Below the pieces are notes generated by a model. It was not told the DNA's origin. It did no database searches and saw nothing but the letters and a program-made list of their open reading frames with translations. The translations under genes and the position numbers were made by a program. From Planctomycetota bacterium (GTDB lineage Bacteria; Planctomycetota; UBA1135; UBA2386): a DNA stretch of 54,238 nucleotides. This document shows, piece after piece, positions 18,901 through 26,494 of the stretch; positions within the stretch are counted from its first letter, which is position 1, and each line of letters begins with the position of its first letter. Where the stretch lies: assembly GCA_019636245.1 (NCBI GenBank), contig JAHBXX010000031.1, forward strand, positions 1-54,238, in the 5' to 3' direction.

Positions 18901-19325
18901 ACCTCGCCGCGGCGGATGTCCGGCGGGACGAGGTTCTCGCCGAAGCTCGAACCCTGCTGCACGAGGCGCTCGCCTTCGGCCTGGACATGGAGCCGGGCAT
19001 GGCCGACATGGTGGCGGTGATGTCGGCGCAGACGCAGGAGGTGCTGGTGCAGGTGGAGCGCGTCGCCGGCGACCTGGCCGCCGCGGCGAACGCCGCCGAG
19101 GCCGCCGTACACGGCTACGAGCCGTCGTTCCGCGCCCGCCCGAGCGACCGCAACCGGGCGCGGCTCTGGCAGGCGGCCGAGACCTGGCTGCGGGTCCTGG
19201 ACGACCAGGGCGCGACCGAGGCCCACGCCGCCGCAGTCGCCCACCTGGCGGAGACGTTCACGGGGCACGACGCCGAGTTGCAGCGCCTCGCCGCGCCGCG
19301 GCCTGCCGACGCCGCCGCGAAGTGA
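15999..19325 (+). CDS. Large membrane Ser/Thr protein kinase with C-terminal helical repeats
   Basis: Protein of 1108 aa in the planctomycete/myxobacterial style. The Hanks-type kinase domain lies at about residues 70-370. Its glycine loop is LGAGGMGTV, with ATP lysine K105 in VAVKVVK, HRDLKPSN with catalytic D198, DFG at D219 and GTPEYMSPEQ in the activation segment. All essential residues are present. A transmembrane helix (about 395-415) follows, then about 690 residues of Ala-rich helical, TPR-like repeats that would lie outside the cytoplasmic membrane as a sensor or scaffold. The N-terminal 60 residues are typical of the ECF-kinase pairing families. No ECF sigma gene is adjacent; the nearest is at 29893-30483. 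Confidence 0.92.
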   Translation: MSASEGTAPDPQLQRLNDLLAECILALEQEGEHAIEPILARAPDLAERARSRLRGLRSSGLLAEPHRDPERIGPYRVLQRLGAGGMGTVYLAEQKDTLARRVAVKVVKPGMDSREVLARFAVERQAMAMLDHQNIAKALDAGQTEDGRPYLVMEYVSGLPITRYCDERRLGLAARIELFCLVCEAVQHAHHKGLIHRDLKPSNILVADREGRPWPMVIDFGVAKSLGGRLSDQSLVTLRGHLLGTPEYMSPEQAANDLDVDTRTDVFSLGAVLYELLTGTLPIDSSRLRRASSGDLPRLLRDSEAPAPSRRITSAGAAPTGAAERRQTDDRRLRRRLRGDLDWITLRALERDRNRRYGMPGELAADLQRHLRREPVLAGPPSLAYRWSRFMARNRLPVASAAAVLLTLVAGLIVSVRAFRAAAASAMQAEADFASAMAAIDRLVFFGDQRLVAEPQMDDVRRHLLTDALQFYERLAQTRSEEPRLQQRIAVAALRAGRIHYLLGDNAAALRALDAAAERARHLPPGIPPHPALDGIELMRGQVLLAFGRQAEAEAAFRAAAGVYARRAGEADGDPTRDRNHLLALSLLARNVRQHDAQSARSTFDEAMAVAAPWLGGSRGDTREFGVAASIAVQHATLLADLGDLAAARSQVEALYVPLTAEWVRRAEREREDLLAPVHELGSLCGRLGARAEAMQLLEYAAEHQRWVCATHPAKAGGPRLLALVLSALADVQVADNRFGPARTTAAEAAQVADQMLLRFDDASNRNLVGRVHVNRARVQLAPRALGGEVDALAAEASLARGIGLLEALPTELRQQRDTRLSLAGAWSMRADNHRAAGDRAAAKAATERTLDEFTAIAAAHPEQIQVRASLAERRCALATLLLDDQQWERALELAAAAEADAPAIEAATPTIRPGTFARAAARIRLLAHAGRADVDAALAEVRRPSDIERDWSGHRQKAEALVALARNLAAADVRRDEVLAEARTLLHEALAFGLDMEPGMADMVAVMSAQTQEVLVQVERVAGDLAAAANAAEAAVHGYEPSFRARPSDRNRARLWQAAETWLRVLDDQGATEAHAAAVAHLAETFTGHDAELQRLAAPRPADAAAK

Positions 19326-19350
19326 ACGACGCGCGTGGAGCGCAGGCCGC

Positions 19351-20331
19351 TCAGCGGCAGGCCGCCAGCGCCCGCGCGACGTAGACCGGCGCGACCTTGC
19401 GGCGCCAGTAGACGTCGAGATCGGTGTTGTCCATCGTGCGGGCGGGCTTCATCGCCGCCGCGCCCGCCGCGGCGATGACTTCGTCGGTCAACTCGTTGCC
19501 GACCAGGAGCTTCTCGGTCTCGACCGCCGGGATCGCGTAGGACCCGGCGCCGCCGAGCCGCACATTCGCCTTGCGCACGACGCCGTCGCCGTCGAACCAC
19601 AGGCAGGCGCCGACGCCGAGCACCGGGAAGTCGAAGGTGTCGCGGCGCCGCAGCTTCACGTAGCTGGCCTTCCAGGCGCCCGGTGCCGGCAGCCACAGCC
19701 TGGTCAGCAGCTCCTCGGGCCGCTTGGTCAGGTACTGGATGCCGTCGTCGCGGTAGAGCTCGGCGGCCGGGATGGTGCGCGGGCCCGCCGTCCCCACCAG
19801 TTCGACCTCGGCCTCGAGCGCGCACACGACGGGCACCGTGTCGCTGCTCTGCACCGCCCAGCAGCGCGGCGAACCGGGCGCCACCCAGCAGATCGCGCCG
19901 TCCTTCTTCATGCAGAAGTCGATCGACTCCCGCCACTCGTGGCTCTGGTCGTAGTAGGTGCAGCGCGTGTCGAGCAGCAGGTTGCCGCCGATCGTGCCCA
20001 TGTTGCGCAGCAGCGGCGTGCTGATCTCGCGCACCGCGTGCGCGAACGCCGGATGGTGGCGGAGCAGGTGCGGGTGCCGTTCGAGCGTGGCGAGACGCAC
20101 CATCGCGCCGATCGCGACGCGCCCGTCCGGCTGCACCTCGACCGCGTGCAGACCCGGCACGTCCTGCAGCGAGATCACCTGCGACGGCGTCTGGTGCCGG
20201 CGCTTCATGTTGGGATACAGGTCGGTGCCGCCGGCGACGTACATCGCCGCCTTGCCGTGCTCGCTGGCCAGGCGCACGGCTTCGGCAGCGGTCTTCGGCC
20301 GGTGGTAGGTGAACGAGGGCAGTCGCAGCAT
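19351..20331 (-). CDS. FAD-binding subunit of a molybdenum hydroxylase with [4Fe-4S] insertion (4-hydroxybenzoyl-CoA reductase beta-like)
   Basis: Middle subunit (326 aa) of a xanthine oxidase-family enzyme. It has the FAD motifs YVAGGTDLYPNMK (about 31-43) and MGTIGGNLL (111-119). The next segment carries four cysteines at 124, 140, 148 and 157 within CTYYDQSHEWR...FC, AIC and RC. From memory, the [4Fe-4S]-binding loop that marks the beta subunit of 4-hydroxybenzoyl-CoA reductase has the same intervals (15, 7 and 8 residues between cysteines). Ordinary xanthine dehydrogenase FAD subunits lack it. It is encoded in order behind the Mo-subunit gene (11 bp gap) and the 2Fe-2S subunit gene. The product is cytoplasmic, and the substrate is probably an aromatic CoA thioester or a relative (inference). 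Confidence 0.9.
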   Translation of the reverse strand: MLRLPSFTYHRPKTAAEAVRLASEHGKAAMYVAGGTDLYPNMKRRHQTPSQVISLQDVPGLHAVEVQPDGRVAIGAMVRLATLERHPHLLRHHPAFAHAVREISTPLLRNMGTIGGNLLLDTRCTYYDQSHEWRESIDFCMKKDGAICWVAPGSPRCWAVQSSDTVPVVCALEAEVELVGTAGPRTIPAAELYRDDGIQYLTKRPEELLTRLWLPAPGAWKASYVKLRRRDTFDFPVLGVGACLWFDGDGVVRKANVRLGGAGSYAIPAVETEKLLVGNELTDEVIAAAGAAAMKPARTMDNTDLDVYWRRKVAPVYVARALAACR

Positions 20332-20342
20332 CGTCGTTGCTC

Positions 20343-22892
20343 CTACTTGGCCGCCTTCTTCTCGCGCTTGGGCTCGTTCCAGGCGGTGCCGTCCCCGCCC
20401 TGCCACGGCGTCTTGATCTTCAGCGAGTCGCCGAAATCGACCTCCGGCACGCCGCTCGCGTCGGTCGCCGGACCGTAGCGCGGCTCCTTGCCGTCCTGCT
20501 TCGCCTGCAGGGCGGCGAACACCTTCTCGAACGAGACCGGGATCTCGTCGACGCGCACGCCGACCGCGTCGAACACCGCGTTGGCGACCGCCGGCATCAT
20601 CGGCAGCAGCGGCCCCTGGCCGACTTCCTTGGCGCCGAACGGACCGTTGCGGTCCGGGTCCTCGACGACGTAGGTGACGACCGCGGGCATCTCCAGCGTC
20701 GTCGGGCTCTTGTACTCGAGCAGCGACGGGATCTTGTGCACGAAGATGCGCTGGCCCTTGTGGCTGCGGTCGCGGTAGGCCATCTCCTCCATCATCGCCT
20801 CGCCGAGGCCCATGTAGACGGAGCCCTCGATCTGCCCCATCGCCACCGCGGCGTTCAGCGCCCGGCCGATGTCGTGCGCCATCCAGACCTTGGGCACCGT
20901 GTAGACGCCGGTTTCGGCGTCGACCTCGACCTCGACGACCGCGGCCGAGTAGCTGTAGCTCGGGCTCGGACCGACGCCGCCGCCGCGGAACTTCGCCGCC
21001 GCCGGCGGCGGCGCGTAGCTGCCGACGGTGCCGATCGTGCCGAGCCTGGCCTCGGCCGCGCAGACGGCCTCCTGCCAGGTCATGCCCCGCTTGGGGTCCT
21101 CGCTGTCGAACACGCGCGCATCGGCGAACACCAGCCGCGACGCCGGCACGCCGAGCTTCTGCGCGACGCCGTCGGCGACGAGGTCGCGCGCGCGCTCGGC
21201 CGCCTGCATCGCCGCGTTGCCGGTCATCACCGTGACGCGGGAGCTGTAGGAGCCGAGGTCGACCGGCGTCAGGTCGGTGTCGCCGGTCACGACGCGGATG
21301 CCGAGCGGATCGATGCCGAGCACCTCGCCGATGATCCAGCCGAGCACGCTGTCGCTGCCCTGGCCGATGTCGGTGCTGCCGCAGAAGGCCGTGACCAGAC
21401 CGCTGCGGTCGAGCTTCAGCTGCACGCCGCTGTGCGGCATGCCGTTCCAGTAGATCGGCAGGCCGGCGCCACTGAGGTAGCTGCTGCACGCGAGGCCGAG
21501 CCCGCGGTAGCGGCCGTTCGGCTGCCGCCCGAGCTTGCCGCGCCGCTCCTTCCATCCCGAGCCGGCCACGACCTTCTCGATGCAGGCGCCCAGGCCCATC
21601 GAACCGATGCGCAGGAAGTTCGCGGTCAGCGAGTCCCTGGGCGCCAGGTTGTCGAGCCGCATCTGCGCCGGATCGAGACCGAGATCGCAGGCGATCTTGT
21701 CGAGCTGCACCTCGAGGGCGAAGCGCGGCTGCGGCGTGCCGTGGCCGCGCTTGGGTCCGCACGGCGCCTTGTTGGTGAAGAAGCGCGCACCGCGGAAGTG
21801 GTAGTTCTCGACCGCGTAGGTGACCGTCTGCAGCGCGCCGGTGTAGAAGGTGCTCGCGGTGCCGTAGCTGCCGTAGGCGCCGCCGTCCAGGTAGCTCTGG
21901 AAGTCGAGCGCCGTGATGCGGCCGGTCCTGGTGACGCCGACCTTGCTGCGCATCAGCACCGGGTGGCGCCCGCGATGGCACCAGAAGACCTCTTCGCGGG
22001 TCAGCGCGATCTTGACCGGGCGACCGGTCAGCATCGACATCTTGGCCGCGGCGATCTCGTGGTTGAACGGGTCGCTCTTGCCGCCGAACCCGCCGCCGTT
22101 CGGGCAGGCGATGACCCGGATGTGGTGCGCCGGCAGCGGGTGCAGCACGCGCGCCAGCGCCTTGTGCAGGTAGTGCGGCGTCTGCGTCGACGACCAGACG
22201 CAGAGCTTGCCGTCCTTGTCGAAGTGGGCGAGGGTCGCGTGCTGCTCCATCGGCAGGTGCGTGTTGCCCTCGAAGAAGAACGTGTCCTCGCGCACGTGCT
22301 CGGCGCGCGCGAAGCCGTCCTGCAGGTCGCCGAACTCCAGGTTCTCGAGCCGATGGATGTTGCCGCGCACGCCGTAGTCGTGCAGCCTCGGCTCGGGATT
22401 GGCGGCGGCCTCGTGGATGCCGCCGATGGTGCGCAGTTCGCGGTACTCCACCTCGACCAGCCGGCACGCCTCCCAGGCGATCTCCTCCTCGGTGGCCGCG
22501 ATCGCCACCACCGGATCGCCGACGAAGCGCACCCGGTCGGGACACAGCGCGTGCTCGTCCTGGCTGACCGGCAGGATGCCGAACGGGATCGGCATGTCCT
22601 TGCCGGTCAGGATGCCCTTGACGCCCGGCAGCGCCGCGGCGCGCCGCGTGTCGATGTGCACGATCTCGGCGTGCGCCATCGTGCTGCGCAGGAGCTTCAT
22701 GTGCAGCATGCGCGGCAGCACGAGGTCGTCGGCGAACTTCGTCAGCCCGCTGACCTTGCTGCGCGCGTCGACCTTGCGGATCGGCTTGCCGATGTGCTTC
22801 AGCTCGTCGGGTCTGGCGTCGTGCCGCCACGGCGCGTCGGTGCGCGCCTTGCCGGCCGGTGCCGGACGGGACGTCGGGTCATCGAGCACCAT
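20343..22892 (-). CDS. Molybdopterin-binding catalytic subunit of xanthine oxidase/4-hydroxybenzoyl-CoA reductase family
   Basis: Large subunit (849 aa) that carries the molybdenum cofactor. It contains the N-terminal a/b hammerhead domain (about 30-150), then GGGFGGK (the conserved Mo-cofactor loop) and an Arg/Pro-rich substrate region. Further loops are STDIGQGSDS, HDIGRALN and GAKEVGQG, the last holding the catalytic Glu of the family. The length is slightly above the roughly 770 aa of HcrA/CoxL-type subunits, and a Lys-rich C-terminus (about 20 residues) is extra. It lacks the AYRCSFR active-site signature of form I CO dehydrogenase, so CO oxidation is not supported. Its start overlaps the end of the upstream 2Fe-2S gene by 14 bp, indicating one operon read leftward. 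Confidence 0.92.
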   Translation of the reverse strand: MVLDDPTSRPAPAGKARTDAPWRHDARPDELKHIGKPIRKVDARSKVSGLTKFADDLVLPRMLHMKLLRSTMAHAEIVHIDTRRAAALPGVKGILTGKDMPIPFGILPVSQDEHALCPDRVRFVGDPVVAIAATEEEIAWEACRLVEVEYRELRTIGGIHEAAANPEPRLHDYGVRGNIHRLENLEFGDLQDGFARAEHVREDTFFFEGNTHLPMEQHATLAHFDKDGKLCVWSSTQTPHYLHKALARVLHPLPAHHIRVIACPNGGGFGGKSDPFNHEIAAAKMSMLTGRPVKIALTREEVFWCHRGRHPVLMRSKVGVTRTGRITALDFQSYLDGGAYGSYGTASTFYTGALQTVTYAVENYHFRGARFFTNKAPCGPKRGHGTPQPRFALEVQLDKIACDLGLDPAQMRLDNLAPRDSLTANFLRIGSMGLGACIEKVVAGSGWKERRGKLGRQPNGRYRGLGLACSSYLSGAGLPIYWNGMPHSGVQLKLDRSGLVTAFCGSTDIGQGSDSVLGWIIGEVLGIDPLGIRVVTGDTDLTPVDLGSYSSRVTVMTGNAAMQAAERARDLVADGVAQKLGVPASRLVFADARVFDSEDPKRGMTWQEAVCAAEARLGTIGTVGSYAPPPAAAKFRGGGVGPSPSYSYSAAVVEVEVDAETGVYTVPKVWMAHDIGRALNAAVAMGQIEGSVYMGLGEAMMEEMAYRDRSHKGQRIFVHKIPSLLEYKSPTTLEMPAVVTYVVEDPDRNGPFGAKEVGQGPLLPMMPAVANAVFDAVGVRVDEIPVSFEKVFAALQAKQDGKEPRYGPATDASGVPEVDFGDSLKIKTPWQGGDGTAWNEPKREKKAAK

Positions 22893-23403
22893 GGATCGAC
22901 TCCTTGCTGGGCTGCGCGTCCTCGCCGCGGCGGCGCGCCGCCGCCAGTTCGACCGCCTCGAAGATCTTCAGGTAGCCGGTGCAGCGGCACAGGTTGCCCG
23001 CCAGACACTGCTTGATCTCGTCGCGCGACGGCCGCTGGTTGTCGCGCAACAACGCATCGGCGGCCATCAGGATGCCCGGCGTGCAGTAGCCGCACTGCGC
23101 GGCGCCGAGGTCGGCGAACGTGTGCTGCAGTTCGTCGAGCTCGGGCCCACGGGCCAGCCCCTCGACGGTGCGAACCTGCTTGCCGACCGCGTCGACGGCG
23201 AGCAGCAGGCAGCTGAGCACCGGCGTGCCGTCGACCTGCACGGTGCAGGCGCCGCATTCGCCGAGTTCGCAGCCGTGTTTGGTGCCCGTGAGGTTCAGCT
23301 CCTCGCGCAGCACCTCCAGCAGGGTCTTGTGCGGCGCGAACGCCACCTCGTGCGGCTCGCCGTTCACGGAGAACGTCGCCAGCACCTTTCCGGGCTCGGT
23401 CAT
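22879..23403 (-). CDS. [2Fe-2S] subunit of the molybdenum hydroxylase
   Basis: Small iron-sulfur subunit (174 aa). The N-terminal plant-ferredoxin cluster is formed by CELGECGAC and a later Cys in PVLSC. The C-terminal cluster is formed by CGYCTPG and CLAGNLCRCTGY. These eight cysteines are the full set for the two [2Fe-2S] centres of this family, which pass electrons between Mo and FAD. It is the first gene of the operon (2Fe-2S, Mo, FAD). The start MTEPGKVLATFSVNG puts the ferredoxin fold at the normal position. No maturation chaperone (XdhC/CoxD-like) gene is visible nearby. Confidence 0.94.
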   Translation of the reverse strand: MTEPGKVLATFSVNGEPHEVAFAPHKTLLEVLREELNLTGTKHGCELGECGACTVQVDGTPVLSCLLLAVDAVGKQVRTVEGLARGPELDELQHTFADLGAAQCGYCTPGILMAADALLRDNQRPSRDEIKQCLAGNLCRCTGYLKIFEAVELAAARRRGEDAQPSKESIHGAR

Positions 23404-23507
23404 GGGGGCAAGGACGATAGCCGCGGCGACGGCACGGATGAAGCAGGCGCACCCCCGTTCGGGCGGTTGCGGCCGGGCGGAGGGCCAGGCGCGCCGGGCC
23501 CTGACGC

Positions 23508-24335
23508 TCAGCCGCCCGCAGGCGGGTGCAGGGCCAGCGCCGCCAGCACGCGCTCGCGCAGCCACGGCCGGCAGACGACGATCTCGTCGTTGCGCGGGTC
23601 GCGCTGGTTGTAGCGCTGGCGGCTGCCGTCGAGCCGGCAGACCTCCCAGCCGGCGGCGCGCGCCACCGCCTCCGGCGCGCAGGTGTCCCATTCCTTGAGC
23701 CCGGGCTTGTGCACGTAGGCGTCGGCGTCGCCGAACAGCAGCAGCGACACCTTGAAGCCGACGCTGCCCATGGGCACGAAGACGCAGTCGCCGAGCGCGC
23801 CGGCGAAACGCTGGATCCAGTCCGGCGTGTGGCTGCGGCTGACGGCGAGACGCAGCGGCCCGGAACGGTCCGGCCCGGGATCGGCGGCGGGGGATCGGGT
23901 CCCGCGCACCTCGAGGCGCTGGCGACCGGGGACGCAGACGCCGGCGAGCACGGCGTCGAGGGCCGGCAGCGCCACCGCGCCGAGCACCGGCTCGCCGTCG
24001 ACGGCGAGGCCCACGTGCACCGCCCAATCCTGCCGGCCGGTGCGGTACTCCTTGGTGCCGTCGAGCGGGTCGACGATCCAGACCGCGGGCCGGGCGAGCC
24101 GGTCGGGAGCATCCATGGTCTCCTCGGACAGGATGCCATCGGCGGGCCAGCGGCCGCGCAGGAAGCCCTGCAGGAACGCGTCCGCCGCCTGGTCGGCGAC
24201 GTCGCCCAGCACGGCGGCGTCAGGCCAGCGATCGGCCTGCCGCAGGGCGACCAGGCGCCGGCCGGCGCCAGAGGCCGCCTCGATCGCGGCCTGCAGGCGG
24301 GCCTCGATCGTGGCCGCGGTCAGGAGGTCGGGCAT
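23508..24335 (-). CDS. Inositol monophosphatase-superfamily phosphatase (CysQ-like)
   Basis: Protein of 275 aa with the Mg-dependent phosphatase motifs: ILSEE (Glu pair), DPLDGTKEY (metal-binding Asp residues, in the DPLDGTKEF form typical of 3'(2'),5'-bisphosphate nucleotidases), and EWDTCAPEA near the C-terminus. It probably hydrolyses adenosine 3',5'-bisphosphate, the by-product of PAPS-dependent sulfation. A PAPS-type sulfotransferase is encoded at 35550-36581 in this window, which would make such a salvage step useful (inference). An inositol-phosphate substrate cannot be excluded. The start is MPDLLTAAT. Confidence 0.88.
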   Translation of the reverse strand: MPDLLTAATIEARLQAAIEAASGAGRRLVALRQADRWPDAAVLGDVADQAADAFLQGFLRGRWPADGILSEETMDAPDRLARPAVWIVDPLDGTKEYRTGRQDWAVHVGLAVDGEPVLGAVALPALDAVLAGVCVPGRQRLEVRGTRSPAADPGPDRSGPLRLAVSRSHTPDWIQRFAGALGDCVFVPMGSVGFKVSLLLFGDADAYVHKPGLKEWDTCAPEAVARAAGWEVCRLDGSRQRYNQRDPRNDEIVVCRPWLRERVLAALALHPPAGG

Positions 24336-24385
24336 CGTCGAGCCTCGAGTCGGCAGGCCGGTCGCCGGGCACCCCGGCGGCGGGA

Positions 24386-26233
24386 TCAGAACGGCCCGAC
24401 GGTGAACGCCAGCGCGTTCGACAGGTCGAGGTTGTTGCCGTCGAAGGTCGCCGCCTGGATCACGAAGGTCAGCGTCGGCGTGTTGCCGGTGCCATACAGC
24501 GGGATGCGCAGGCCGCCGGTCGCGTCGGACACCAGGAAGTCGACCAGGAACAGCAGCGGCTCGGTCGGCACCAGGTACTCGCCCGGCACGAACTGGTACG
24601 GGCTCGCCGTGAACGAGAACGCCACCAGCACCGGCGCGTTCGGCAGCGCGCCGGTCAGTTCCCACGTCGCCACCGAGTTCGGCGTGGTCAGGTCATCGCC
24701 GCACAGGGTGATCGCCAGAGTGCCGCCGCCCTCGAAGCCGAGGTTGGGCTGGCAGAACTCGCACAGGTCGGGGATCAGGTTGCCGTTGGCGTCGGCCAGG
24801 GTGCCGCTGAGCACGTCCTCGAGGTCGTTGATGCCGTTGCCGTTGCAGTCCTCCTCGTAGACGAGGCGGAACGCGGCGAGGTCGGCGGCGTCGACGTCGC
24901 CGTCCTGGTCGAAGTCGAACACGGCCTCGGGGCTGTCGGCGGTGTAGGGGCCGCCGTTGCGGGCCAGCCGGAACGCGGCCAGGTCGAGGCGGTTGCGCAC
25001 GCCGTCGCCGTTCCAGTCGAACTCGGCGCGGCCGAGCGAATCGAGGAACGCGACCACCTTCTGCTGGTCGGCGAACGGCAGCGCCTGGAACGCCAGCGCC
25101 GACGGCCGCGCCTCGCTGCCGAACGCCGTGTGCAGCGCGACGACCCCGGTCGGGCCGAGGATGCGCTGCTCGAAGGTGCCGCCGACGACACGACCGTCGT
25201 GCCACAGCGGATCGCGGGTGCGCACGCCCCACAGCGGCGGCGTGCGGATCTCCTGGATGTCCGCCATGCCGTCACCGATGAAGTCGGCGGCGGTGCCCAT
25301 GTCGTGCAGCAGGAAGTCCGAGTAGGGCTTGATGACCTTGTTGCGCAGCGCCGCCTCGAGCGACGGATCGTTCCGGGTCGTGAACTGGGCGATGTGGCAG
25401 TCGGCGCAGCCGACCGAATGGAAGATCGCCTCGCCCTGCATGCCGGAGCGCGGCGTCTGCGGCGGCGCCGCCAGGTAGCGCTGGAAGTCGGTGATGCGGT
25501 CGATGAAGTGCAGGCCTTGCCCGTCCGGCCCGTCCTCGGGGTCCGGCACGGTGTCGAAGGCGCCGGGCGGCACGCCGTTGGCCGCACTCTCGGTGCCGAG
25601 CAGGCGGTTGGTGATGCCGAGCTCGTTCAGCGCCGCGTCGGCGGAGAACGACAGCATGGTCGCGACCTGCGCCTTCCAGCCGAAGCGGCCGACGCGCGTC
25701 GGCCCGCCGGGGGTCTCCAGCGGCACGACGAGGTGGGCACGGCCGCTGATGCCGGGACTCGGTGGCGTCAGTTGGTTGGCCAGGATGTCGGCGTCGTCGA
25801 TCGCTTCGATCAGACCGTCGCCGAGCACCGATGGCGTCACCCGCTGGGCGATCACGTTCGCCTCCGGCGGGATGACCTCCTGGTAGGCGATGTTCGTCGT
25901 GTTGAGCTGCAGCAGCGAGCCGCCGAGCGACTCCAGCGGGTCCCAGCCGACGCCCTTCTCGTCGTAGAGGCCGAAGCGGAACACCTTGATGCTGCCCGGG
26001 CCGCCGACCGGGTTGTTGTGGCAGCTGGCGCAGTTGGTCTGGTTGAAGATCGGTCCCAGGCCGTCGCTGACCTGGAAGGGGCGCATGAAGTCGACGCGGC
26101 CGGCGTCGAAGCGCTGCAGTTCCGCCGCGGTCAGGCCGTGCAGCGGCGCCCCCATCTTCGGTTGCGGGGTCTGGGCCAGCACCGCGGGCGCGCCAAGGGA
26201 AACGAACAGGCAGGAGGTGGCGAGGAGACGCAT
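24386..26233 (-). CDS. Secreted di-heme DUF1111-like oxidoreductase with dockerin/EF-hand repeats
   Basis: Protein of 615 aa with a signal peptide ending at VLAQ. Two heme sites, CASCH (68-72) and CADCH (276-280), lie in a domain resembling the di-heme (DUF1111, thiol oxidoreductase) family distantly related to MauG/cytochrome c peroxidase. Calcium-binding type repeats follow: DWNGDGVRNRLDLAAF, DFDQDGDVDAADLAAF, and the CNGNGINDLEDVLSG/DANGNLIPDLCE pair typical of planctomycete dockerin-like tails. The final ~120 residues start with CEFCQPNLG and resemble the end of the next upstream gene product. It is a probable extracellular or periplasmic redox protein; the substrate is unknown. The start MRLLATSC gives the signal peptide. 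Confidence 0.85.
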   Translation of the reverse strand: MRLLATSCLFVSLGAPAVLAQTPQPKMGAPLHGLTAAELQRFDAGRVDFMRPFQVSDGLGPIFNQTNCASCHNNPVGGPGSIKVFRFGLYDEKGVGWDPLESLGGSLLQLNTTNIAYQEVIPPEANVIAQRVTPSVLGDGLIEAIDDADILANQLTPPSPGISGRAHLVVPLETPGGPTRVGRFGWKAQVATMLSFSADAALNELGITNRLLGTESAANGVPPGAFDTVPDPEDGPDGQGLHFIDRITDFQRYLAAPPQTPRSGMQGEAIFHSVGCADCHIAQFTTRNDPSLEAALRNKVIKPYSDFLLHDMGTAADFIGDGMADIQEIRTPPLWGVRTRDPLWHDGRVVGGTFEQRILGPTGVVALHTAFGSEARPSALAFQALPFADQQKVVAFLDSLGRAEFDWNGDGVRNRLDLAAFRLARNGGPYTADSPEAVFDFDQDGDVDAADLAAFRLVYEEDCNGNGINDLEDVLSGTLADANGNLIPDLCEFCQPNLGFEGGGTLAITLCGDDLTTPNSVATWELTGALPNAPVLVAFSFTASPYQFVPGEYLVPTEPLLFLVDFLVSDATGGLRIPLYGTGNTPTLTFVIQAATFDGNNLDLSNALAFTVGPF

Positions 26234-26460
26234 GGGTGTCGGTAGGCGCGGCCGGACGTCAGGGCAGCGACGTCGAGCCAGCGGGAGCGCGGGGAAGGGT
26301 AGCAGATGCCGAGACGACGCGGGATCCCCACCAAGGCGGCACATACGCCGAGCAGGATCCCGGTGTCCGCTCCCATGGGGGCGGCCAGGGTGCGCGAGGC
26401 CCCGTGGACCCCGGCACCGGGGCGACCGCACGCAGGTCGCCAGCGCCCCGCCCGCCCGGC

Positions 26461-26485
26461 GCCCCGCCCACGATGTGGGCGGGGC
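26461..26485 (-). terminator. Strong hairpin terminator of the FG-GAP gene
   Basis: A perfect 11-bp stem, GCCCCGCCCAC (26461-26471) with GTGGGCGGGGC (26475-26485), has a 3-base loop and lies 10 bases past the stop codon of the minus-strand FG-GAP gene. The rest of 26234-26494 shows no gene and contains the leader of the di-heme gene. Confidence 0.7.
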
Positions 26486-26494
26486 CGCACGGCC

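Noticed and set aside
20343..22892. Form I carbon monoxide dehydrogenase large subunit
   Set aside because: The active-site signature with the Cu-binding Cys (AYRCSFR-like) is absent, and the FAD subunit has the 4-hydroxybenzoyl-CoA reductase-type insertion.
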